A stretch of DNA of 64,000 nt, from the NCBI RefSeq assembly GCF_001524445.2, contig NZ_CP013417.1, positions 992,001 through 1,056,000 of the forward strand, in the 5' to 3' direction. Below the pieces are notes generated by a model. It did not search any database. It worked only from the letters and a program-made list of their open reading frames with translations, and was not told the DNA's origin. Source of the DNA: Burkholderia savannae. Lineage in GTDB: Bacteria > Pseudomonadota > Gammaproteobacteria > Burkholderiales > Burkholderiaceae. Shown here in pieces: positions 57,747-64,000 of this stretch (its first letter is position 1; each line of letters starts with the position of its first letter). A program made the position numbers and the translations under genes.

Positions 57747-58736
57747 ATGCAGAAAATCCTGGTCGCGCACTCGATCTTCCCGGACGTGATCGAGCGGCTC
57801 AAGCAATATTTCGACGTGGACTGGAACGACGGCGACGCGCTGTCGCCCTTCGCGCTGAAGGCGCGTCTCGCGGACAAGGACGGCGCGCTGACGGCGAGCG
57901 ACGTGATCGACGCGTCGGTGCTCGCGGCCGCGCCGCGGCTGCGCGTCGTGTCGAACATGGCGGTCGGATACAACAACTTCGACATCGGCGCGTTCAACGC
58001 CGCGCACGTGCTCGGCACCAACACGCCCGACGTGCTGAACGAGACGACGGCCGATTTCGGCTGGGCGCTGATGATGGCGGCCGCGCGGCGGATGGCCGAA
58101 GCGGAGCACTGGCTGCGCGCGGGGCAGTGGCGCAAGTGGTCGTACGACAGCTTTCTCGGCGCGGACATCCACGGCGCGACGCTCGGCGTGATCGGCATGG
58201 GCCGCATCGGCCAGGCGCTCGCGCGGCGCGCGCGCGGCTTCGACATGCGCGTGATCTATCACAACCGCTCGCGCGTCGCGCCGGAGATCGAGGCGCAGTT
58301 AAATGCCGAGTACGTGTCGAAGGCGGCGCTCCTCGCGCAGGCCGATCACGTGGTGCTCGTGCTGCCGTATTCGGCCGAGACCCGCCATACGATCGGCGCG
58401 GCCGAGCTCGCGCTGATGAAGCCGACCGCGACGCTCACGAACATCGCGCGCGGCGGGATCGTCGACGACGCCGCGCTCGCCGCGGCGCTGCGCGACAAGC
58501 GGATCGCCGCAGCCGGCCTCGACGTGTTCGAAGGCGAGCCGGGCGTGCATCCGGCGCTGCTCGAGGTGCCGAACGTCGTGCTGACGCCGCACATCGCGAG
58601 CGCGAGCGAAGGCACGCGCCGCGCGATGGCGAATCTCGCGGCGGACAATCTGATCGCGGCGCTCGGCGTCGGGCCGCGCGCGGGCCGTCCGCCGAATCCG
58701 ATCAATCCCGGCGTGCTGGGGAAGGCTCGCATATGA
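57747..58736 (+). CDS. 2-hydroxyacid dehydrogenase, D-isomer specific (2-ketogluconate / glyoxylate reductase type)
   Basis: This 329-aa NAD(P)-dependent D-2-hydroxyacid dehydrogenase has the Rossmann motif GVIGMGRIGQALARRARGFDMRVIYHNRS (about residues 145-173), the catalytic Arg in NIARGGIVDDAAL, Glu in FEGEPGVHP, and His in LTPHIASASEGTR. It resembles GhrB/TkrA-type glyoxylate or 2-ketogluconate reductases. GGAGACGGCA precedes the ATG at 57747; a GTG at 57732 is a less likely start. The stop overlaps the rmuC ATG (ATGA). Confidence 0.9.
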   Translation: MQKILVAHSIFPDVIERLKQYFDVDWNDGDALSPFALKARLADKDGALTASDVIDASVLAAAPRLRVVSNMAVGYNNFDIGAFNAAHVLGTNTPDVLNETTADFGWALMMAAARRMAEAEHWLRAGQWRKWSYDSFLGADIHGATLGVIGMGRIGQALARRARGFDMRVIYHNRSRVAPEIEAQLNAEYVSKAALLAQADHVVLVLPYSAETRHTIGAAELALMKPTATLTNIARGGIVDDAALAAALRDKRIAAAGLDVFEGEPGVHPALLEVPNVVLTPHIASASEGTRRAMANLAADNLIAALGVGPRAGRPPNPINPGVLGKARI

Positions 58737-60208
58737 CCGAAACCTTGTTGCTGGCCGCCGTCGTCGCGTTGGCGGTAGCGCTCGCCGTCGCGCTCTTCGC
58801 GCTGCTGCGCGGCGGCTCGCGCGGCGAAGGCCTCGAGCGGCTCGCCGAGCAGATCGACGACGCAAACGACGCGCACGCGCATGCGGCCGAGCGCCTCGAG
58901 CGCGAGCTGCGCGCGGAGATCGTTGACGGCGCGCGCAACTCGCGCACCGAGCTCGCGGGCAACTTCGCGCAACTGCAGCAGACGCTCGCCGCGCAGCTCT
59001 CGAGCGTCGCGACCGTGCAGAACAGTCAGATCGACGGCTTCGCGCAGCAGCTCGCGAAGCTCGTCGCGGGCAACACGCAGCAGTTCGACGCGATGCGCGA
59101 CACGCTGCAGCGGCAGGCGCAGCTCGCGCGCGAAGAGCAGGGCGCGGCGCTCAGGCATTTCGGCGACACGCTCAATCAGCAGCTCAAGCAACTGACGGAG
59201 GCGAACGATCGCCGGATCGGAGAAGTGCGCGCGACGCTCGAAACGCGCCTGAAGGAAATCGAGGCGAACAACGCGGCGAAGCTCGAGGAGATGCGCCGCA
59301 CCGTCGACGAGAAGCTGCACGCGACGCTCGAGCAGCGGCTCGGCGAATCGTTCAAGCTCGTGTCGGACCGGCTCGAGCAGGTGCATCGCGGGCTCGGCGA
59401 AATGCAGACGCTCGCGGCGGGCGTCGGCGATTTGAAGAAGGTGCTGACGAATGTGAAGACGCGCGGCACCTGGGGCGAAGTGCAGCTCGAGGCGCTGCTC
59501 GAGCAGATGCTGACGCCGGACCAGTATGCGAAGAACGTCGCGACGGTGCCGAAGAGCGGCGAGCGCGTCGAGTTCGCGATCCGGCTGCCGGGCCGGCACG
59601 ACGACGGCGCGACAGGCGAAGCTCAGCCGGTGTGGCTGCCGATCGACGCGAAATTCCCTCGTGAGGATTACGAGCGCCTGATCGACGCGCAGGAGCGCGC
59701 GGACGCGGCGGCCGTCGACGAAGCGGCGCGCGCGCTCGAGGCGCGGATTCGCGCGGAGGCGCGCACGATCGCCGAGAAGTACGTCGCGCCGCCGCATACG
59801 ACCGATTTCGCGCTGTTGTTCCTGCCGACCGAAGGGCTCTACGCGGAGATCCTGCGCCGTCCCGGCCTCACCGATCTGCTGCAGCGCGACTATCGCGTGA
59901 CGGTCGCCGGCCCGACGACGCTGACGGCGCTCCTGAACAGCCTGCAGATGGGCTTCCGGACGCTCGCGATCGAGAAGCGCTCGAGCGAGGTCTGGCAGGT
60001 GCTCGGCGCGGTGAAGACCGAGTTCGGCAAGTTCGGCGACGTGCTCGCGCGGACGAAGTCGCAGCTCGAGACGGTCACGCGCTCGATCGAGGCGGCCGAG
60101 CAGCGCACGCGCGTGATGAACCGCAAGCTCAAGCAGGTCGAGGCGCTGCCGGGCGAGGTCGCGAACGGGCTGCTGGGCGCCGACGGCGCGGAGGCGGACG
60201 AGAGCTGA
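58733..60208 (+). CDS. rmuC: DNA recombination protein RmuC
   Basis: This 491-aa protein has one N-terminal membrane helix (residues 4-25), a long coiled coil (about 40-230, rich in Glu/Gln/Leu) and the C-terminal RmuC nuclease-like domain (GTWGEVQLEALLEQMLTPDQYAKNVATVPKSGERVEFAIRLPG, DAKFPREDYERL, FLPTEGLYAEI). RmuC limits inversions at short inverted repeats in E. coli. It begins at 58733 with a 4-nt overlap with the upstream dehydrogenase gene. It ends at a bidirectional terminator. Confidence 0.95.
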   Translation: MTETLLLAAVVALAVALAVALFALLRGGSRGEGLERLAEQIDDANDAHAHAAERLERELRAEIVDGARNSRTELAGNFAQLQQTLAAQLSSVATVQNSQIDGFAQQLAKLVAGNTQQFDAMRDTLQRQAQLAREEQGAALRHFGDTLNQQLKQLTEANDRRIGEVRATLETRLKEIEANNAAKLEEMRRTVDEKLHATLEQRLGESFKLVSDRLEQVHRGLGEMQTLAAGVGDLKKVLTNVKTRGTWGEVQLEALLEQMLTPDQYAKNVATVPKSGERVEFAIRLPGRHDDGATGEAQPVWLPIDAKFPREDYERLIDAQERADAAAVDEAARALEARIRAEARTIAEKYVAPPHTTDFALLFLPTEGLYAEILRRPGLTDLLQRDYRVTVAGPTTLTALLNSLQMGFRTLAIEKRSSEVWQVLGAVKTEFGKFGDVLARTKSQLETVTRSIEAAEQRTRVMNRKLKQVEALPGEVANGLLGADGAEADES

Positions 60209-60270
60209 CGCGCGCCGCGCGCAACGGCGAAAGCATCGCTGGTCTCGCGCGCCTCTGGCGTGCGGAACGA

Positions 60271-60299
60271 AAAACGGGGCGCCGCGTGCGCCCCGTTTT
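60271..60299. terminator. Bidirectional terminator between rmuC and the GNAT gene
   Basis: A 12-bp perfect stem (AAAACGGGGCGC / GCGCCCCGTTTT) with a 5-nt loop and A/T runs on both sides, between convergent genes. Confidence 0.9.
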
Positions 60300-60467
60300 G
60301 CTTTGCCGGTTCGATCGTGTGCCGGGCGGCCTCGTTCGGCTTCGTGCGCTCGCGTTTTTGCCGGCCGCCCGTCGCGTTTCGCGCCGATCGCGGGCCGAAG
60401 CAAGCGATGTCGGCGTGATGCCGGCGTGACATCGACGCGCATGGACGTGCATCGGCTCGCGGCCGAT

Positions 60468-60971
60468 TCAGGCGCCGCCGCCCGCGAGCCGCGCGAGCGC
60501 GTCGCCCGTCACGCGCACGACGCGCCAATCGGGCAGCACGTCCGCGCCCATCTTCCGATAGAAGTCGATCGCCGGTTGATTCCAATCGAGCACGGTCCAT
60601 TCGAAGCGGCCGCAGCGGCGCTCGACCGCGATCGCCGCGAGCCGCCGCAGCAACTGCGTGCCGAGGCCCGTGCCGCGCTGCGACGGCTGCACGTACAGGT
60701 CTTCGAGATAGAGGCCTCGGCGGCCGAGGAACGTCGAATAGTTGTGAAAGTAGAGCGCGTAGCCGACGATCGCGCCGCCGTTTTCCGCGACGAGCGCCTC
60801 GGCGGACGGCCGCGCGCCGAAGAGCGCGTCGGCGAGATCTGCTTCGGTCGCGACGAACAGATGCGTGAGCTTCTCGAATTCGGCGAGCTCGCGCATCAGC
60901 GCGAGCATCGCGGGCACGTCGGCCGCCGCGGCCGCGCGGATCGCGATCGTCTCGTCGGCCGCTGCGCTCAC
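60468..60971 (-). CDS. GNAT family N-acetyltransferase (diamine-type-like)
   Basis: This 167-aa GNAT protein has AIRAAAAADVPAMLALMRELAEFEKLTHLFVATEADLADALFGARPSAEALVAENGGAIVGYALYFHNYSTFLGRRGLYLEDLYVQPSQRGTGLGTQLLRRLA. FHNYSTFLGRRGLYLEDLYV is the pattern of diamine (spermidine/spermine-type) N-acetyltransferases. It uses a GTG start at 60971 with GGAGG 5 nt upstream, which overlaps the stop of the small membrane protein gene (GTGA). The substrate is inferred only. Confidence 0.87.
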   Translation of the reverse strand: MSAAADETIAIRAAAAADVPAMLALMRELAEFEKLTHLFVATEADLADALFGARPSAEALVAENGGAIVGYALYFHNYSTFLGRRGLYLEDLYVQPSQRGTGLGTQLLRRLAAIAVERRCGRFEWTVLDWNQPAIDFYRKMGADVLPDWRVVRVTGDALARLAGGGA

Positions 60972-61255
60972 GCTTCCTCCGGCGCGTCCGACAGCACGAT
61001 CTCGATGCCGCCGAAGCGCGATGCGACCCAGTTGTACGCGTGGCACGCGATCCACAGCAGCACGAAGCCGACGATCGCGTTCAGCAGCAGCGCGCTGAAG
61101 ATCGTGCTGACGATCGTGCCCAGCCCGACCGATTGGTCGCGGATGAATGCGTTGACGATGCCGAGCAGCACGATCGGCACGCTGAACGTCAGATAAACGA
61201 GGATCAGCGCTTTCGCGGTCTGCCCCGGCGCGATCGATGAGATTTGTTTTTTCAT
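60968..61255 (-). CDS. Small two-helix membrane protein of unknown function
   Basis: This 95-aa protein has two hydrophobic stretches (about 15-37, ALILVYLTFSVPIVLLGIVNAFI, and 46-70, IVSTIFSALLLNAIVGFVLLWIACH) and a basic N-terminus MKKQISSIAPGQTAK. The start pattern resembles small DUF3566-type proteins, but I cannot name the family with confidence. It overlaps the GNAT start by 4 nt and lies 36 nt after moeA on the opposite gene order (moeA stop is at lower coordinate). Confidence 0.75.
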   Translation of the reverse strand: MKKQISSIAPGQTAKALILVYLTFSVPIVLLGIVNAFIRDQSVGLGTIVSTIFSALLLNAIVGFVLLWIACHAYNWVASRFGGIEIVLSDAPEEA

Positions 61256-61291
61256 ATGCGAGTTGCCCCCGTGGAAGTGCTGAGATCGGAT

Positions 61292-62590
61292 TCAGATGAC
61301 GCCGTCGAACGGCAGGATGTCGACCGTCGCGCCGGCGTCGACGCGTGCGGCGTCGTGCGCGAGCACGATGAAGCAGTTCGCGTCGCTCAGGCTCTTGAGC
61401 GACGCCGAGCTTTGCGAGCCGGCGGGCGTCACGCGCCAGACGCCGCTCGCGTCGCGCGCCGCGCGCCCGCGCAGGAATTCGGTGCGCCCCGCGCGCTTCT
61501 TGAGCGGCGCGTCGCAGACGGCCGGGTAGCGGGGAAGCGGCGGCGCGTCGGCGCCCATCAGCGCGAGGAGCGCGTCGCGCACGATCACGACGAAGGTCGC
61601 CGCAACCGCGACCGGATTGCCCGGCAAGCCGAAGAAGAGCGCGGGCCGCGCGTCGCGTGCGCCCGCCCAGATGCGGCCGCACGCGAGCGGCCGGCCCGGG
61701 CGCATCGCGACGCTCGCGAACGTGACGTCGCCGAGCTTGTCGAGCAGCGCGCGCGTGAAATCGGCGTCGCCGACCGACACGCCGCCCGATGTGATCACCG
61801 CGTCCGCCTGCGCGGCCGCGGCCTTCAGCGTGGCTTCGAGCGCGGCGGGATCGTCGCGGACGATGCCGAGATCGAGCGCGTCGACGCCGACGCGCGCGAG
61901 CATCCCGGCGAGCGTCGCGCGGTTGCTGTCGTAGAGGCCGCCGTCGCGCAGCGGCTCGCCCGGCAGTTGCAGTTCGTCGCCCGTCGAGAAGAACGCGACG
62001 CGCACGCGGCGGCGCACCGCGACGTCGGCGATGCCGAGCGACGCGAGCAGGCCGAGATCGGCGGCGCGCACGACGCGGCCGGCGGCGAGCGCGCTCGCGC
62101 CGCGCGCGAGGTCCTCGCCCGCGCGGCGGCAGTGGTCGCCGCGCGCGGCGGCCGATGCGGGAAAGCGCACGACGTCGCCCGCCGCATCGACTTTTTCCTG
62201 CGGGATCACGGTGTCGCAGCCCGCGGGCATGCGCGCGCCCGTCATGATCCGCACGCACGCGCCGCTCGCGACACGCGGGCCGTCGAACGGATGGCCCGCG
62301 AGCGCGCGGCCCGCGACCGCGAGCTCGAGCGTGCCGTCGGCGGCCGGCGCGGCGAGCGCCGCGCCGTCGAACGCGTAGCCGTCCATCGCGGCGTTGTCGT
62401 AGGCGGGAATGTCGAACGGCGATGCGACGTCGCCGGCGAGCACGCGGCCGAGCGCATCGCGCAGCGCGACGCGCTCGACCTGCGCGACGCCCTCGACGAA
62501 ACGCAACGCGAGCGCGCGCGCTTCGTCGACGGTCAGCGCGACGGCGTTCTCGGACGTGGCGGATGGCGTAGGCGTGGTGTGCGTGGTCAT
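61292..62590 (-). CDS. moeA: Molybdopterin molybdotransferase
   Basis: This 432-aa MoeA inserts molybdate into adenylated molybdopterin made by MogA. The N-part (AVALTVDEARALALRFVEGVAQVERVALRDALGRVLAGDVASPFDIPAYDNAAMDGYAFDG) and central MoCF domain (VITSGGVSVGDADF) are canonical. It starts at 62590 (MTTHTTPTP); the open frame above is not conserved. It follows moaA and mobA on the same strand, forming a Mo-cofactor unit. Confidence 0.95.
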   Translation of the reverse strand: MTTHTTPTPSATSENAVALTVDEARALALRFVEGVAQVERVALRDALGRVLAGDVASPFDIPAYDNAAMDGYAFDGAALAAPAADGTLELAVAGRALAGHPFDGPRVASGACVRIMTGARMPAGCDTVIPQEKVDAAGDVVRFPASAAARGDHCRRAGEDLARGASALAAGRVVRAADLGLLASLGIADVAVRRRVRVAFFSTGDELQLPGEPLRDGGLYDSNRATLAGMLARVGVDALDLGIVRDDPAALEATLKAAAAQADAVITSGGVSVGDADFTRALLDKLGDVTFASVAMRPGRPLACGRIWAGARDARPALFFGLPGNPVAVAATFVVIVRDALLALMGADAPPLPRYPAVCDAPLKKRAGRTEFLRGRAARDASGVWRVTPAGSQSSASLKSLSDANCFIVLAHDAARVDAGATVDILPFDGVI

Positions 62591-62699
62591 CGATGACGGC
62601 GCCGCTAGGCGGATTGTGTTCGGGGCCGGTGTCCCGGCCGCCGTTGTGACGCGCTCGCATCGCAAGCGGCGGGCGGCGCGAGCAACGAGATGCGGCCCG

Positions 62700-63323
62700 T
62701 CATGCGCGTTCGAGGCCGGCTAAGTCCCGCAAAGAGTTTGCATTGTAAAACGCCCGCTCGTCGTCAAACGGCACTTCGGCCGTCTTGTGGCGTGCGTACC
62801 ACGCGCGCATCTTGCGCTCGCCGGACGCGAGATAGGCGCAGAGATCGTCGGCGAGCGCGGTGCTCACGAGCGCGAAGACGGGCTGCGCCGAGGCGCCGCC
62901 GTTCGCGTCGACGGTCGTCGCGAACGCGATCTCCGCGCGCTGCGCGTCGAGCGCGGCGCGCAGGCGCGCGGCGAGATCGGCGGGCAGGAACGGCGAATCG
63001 CATGGCGAGCACAGGACGAGCGGCGTGCTCGCCGCGCGCATGCCTGCGGCGAGCCCGGCGAGCGGGCCGGCGAAGTCGGCGTGCGTGTCCGTAATGACGC
63101 GCGCGTGAAACGGCGCGCCGAGCGCCGCGTATGCATCGAGATGGCGATTCGCGCTGATGACGAGCGCGTCGACCTGCGGCGCGAGCCGGCGCAACACGTG
63201 CAACGCGAGCGGCTCGCCGCGCAGCGGCTGCAGCCCTTTGTCGACGCCGCCCATCCGCGTGCCGCGCCCGCCTGCGAGCAGCAGGCCGGTGATCGTGGAG
63301 GAGGGGGCGGCGTGCGGCGGCAT
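62700..63323 (-). CDS. mobA: Molybdenum cofactor guanylyltransferase
   Basis: This 207-aa nucleotidyltransferase links GMP to Mo-molybdopterin to make the bis-MGD cofactor. LLLAGGRGTRMGGVDKGLQPLRGEPLALHVLRRL is the GTP-binding loop and CDSPFLPADL the Mg2+-binding region. It lies 109 nt before moeA and 36 nt after the moaA stop, so the three are likely co-transcribed. Confidence 0.94.
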   Translation of the reverse strand: MPPHAAPSSTITGLLLAGGRGTRMGGVDKGLQPLRGEPLALHVLRRLAPQVDALVISANRHLDAYAALGAPFHARVITDTHADFAGPLAGLAAGMRAASTPLVLCSPCDSPFLPADLAARLRAALDAQRAEIAFATTVDANGGASAQPVFALVSTALADDLCAYLASGERKMRAWYARHKTAEVPFDDERAFYNANSLRDLAGLERA

Positions 63324-63359
63324 CGTGAAAGCGGCGGGCGCGTCGAGCGGGCGGCGCGC

Positions 63360-64000
63360 CTAGCCGCCGATGTAGGACATTTCGACGCGCTTCGCTTCGC
63401 TTGCCGCTTCTACCGTCGCCGGCGCGCTGCCGCGCAATTGCGAATAGCGGTCGGTGCGCGCCTGCCAGATGTGGCCGATCACGGTGGCGATCTGCTCGTC
63501 GGTCGCGCCGCCGCGCACGAGGCTGCGCAGGTCGTGGCCGGACGAAGCGAAGAGGCACAGATACAGCTTGCCTTCCGTCGACAGCCGCGCGCGCGTGCAG
63601 TCGCCGCAGAACGCGCGCGTGACGCTCGAGATCACGCCGATCTCGCCGCTGCCGTCCGCGTAGCCCCAGCGCTGCGCGGTTTCGGACGGCGTGTGCCGCT
63701 CGAGCGGCACGAGCGGGAAGTGCTCGGCGATGCGCGCGACCACGTCGGCGGACGGCAGCACTTCGGCCATGTTCCAGCCGTTCGACGTGCCGACGTCCAT
63801 GTATTCGATGAAGCGCAGCACGACGCCCGTGCCCTTGAAGCGGCGCGCCATCGGCACGATCTCGGCGTCGTTGGTGCCGCGCTTGACGACCATGTTGACC
63901 TTCACGGGCGCAAGGCCCGCCGCCTGCGCGGCGAAGATGCCGTCGAGCACGTCGGCGCTTGCGAAGTCGGCGTCGTTCATTCGCTTGAAGAGCGTGTCGT
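63360..64000 (-). CDS. moaA: GTP 3',8-cyclase, C-terminal part (gene cut by the window edge)
   Basis: This is the last ~212 residues of MoaA, a radical SAM enzyme that starts molybdopterin synthesis from GTP. The C-terminal Fe-S site is visible as the CxxC-x13-C in [22 protein letters not shown]. The N-terminal SAM cluster motif lies beyond the window. The frame is open to base 64000; the ATG at 63980 is internal. It heads the moaA-mobA-moeA unit. Confidence 0.95.
   Translation of the reverse strand, partial: DTLFKRMNDADFASADVLDGIFAAQAAGLAPVKVNMVVKRGTNDAEIVPMARRFKGTGVVLRFIEYMDVGTSNGWNMAEVLPSADVVARIAEHFPLVPLERHTPSETAQRWGYADGSGEIGVISSVTRAFCGDCTRARLSTEGKLYLCLFASSGHDLRSLVRGGATDEQIATVIGHIWQARTDRYSQLRGSAPATVEAASEAKRVEMSYIGG

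Overview
This window looks like a piece of a Burkholderia chromosome, most likely from the pseudomallei/thailandensis complex. The evidence is the very high G+C, E. coli-type codon and promoter signals, the gene order (ugd-hldA-hldD; rpsP-rimM-trmD-rplS; moaA-mobA-moeA), the kinase-only heptose enzyme, and many short G+C-skewed hexamer-type microsatellites. Species cannot be fixed from the sequence alone. It is mostly conserved core genome. I see no insertion sequence, prophage, CRISPR array or toxin-antitoxin pair.

Layout. 1-2.6 kb: lipopolysaccharide precursor genes (ugd 3' end, hldA, hldD). 2.6-7.8 kb: a secreted ComEA-like helix-hairpin-helix protein, cysM, mltB, an HDAC-like deacetylase and a monoacylglycerol-lipase-like hydrolase. 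8.0-10.6 kb: the metNIQ methionine importer. 10.7-14.4 kb: etfBA and an acyl-CoA dehydrogenase, behind a TetR-type operator candidate. 14.5-17.7 kb: dadA with a divergent Lrp/AsnC regulator, then a radical SAM protein behind a near-perfect LexA box. 17.8-19.6 kb: a TM2 protein and a PQQ-type sugar dehydrogenase. 19.7-22.1 kb: rpsP-rimM-trmD-rplS. 22.3-31.7 kb: housekeeping genes (GNAT, NUDIX, CobD/CbiB-like, rsgA, Ste24-type protease, orn, mogA, darP, pmbA). 31.8-39.1 kb: folA and thyA, separated by two paralogous, outward-reading sigma-54 activators that bracket about 2.7 kb of poorly annotated DNA. 39.2-53.1 kb: a FecR/DUF6600 exported protein, ArsR-type regulator, tiny lipoprotein, thioesterase, fumC, MATE pump, S4 protein, exported and hypothetical proteins, azlCD, AraC regulator and creA. 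53.2-60.2 kb: two identical tRNA-Asn genes, fdxA, pncB, a lutC-like gene, a Na+/H+ antiporter, a 2-hydroxyacid dehydrogenase and rmuC. 60.4-64 kb: GNAT, a small membrane protein, and moeA, mobA, moaA (cut by the window edge).

The most interesting part is 34-36.7 kb. Between the two VpsR-like sigma-54 activators, on the minus strand, lies a small exported-protein gene (36204-35833). It has a good ribosome binding site, a close match to a -24/-12 sigma-54 promoter just upstream (36247-36232), and an 18-nt dyad (36323-36340) about 105-120 nt upstream of the predicted start, where an activator would be expected to bind. Two further Arg-rich reading frames follow it, one joined by an ATGA overlap. 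This would be a compact activator-controlled locus inserted between folA and thyA. A second clear regulatory signal is the LexA box at 16517-16536 in front of the radical SAM gene, which suggests SOS control of a photolyase-like enzyme of unknown substrate.
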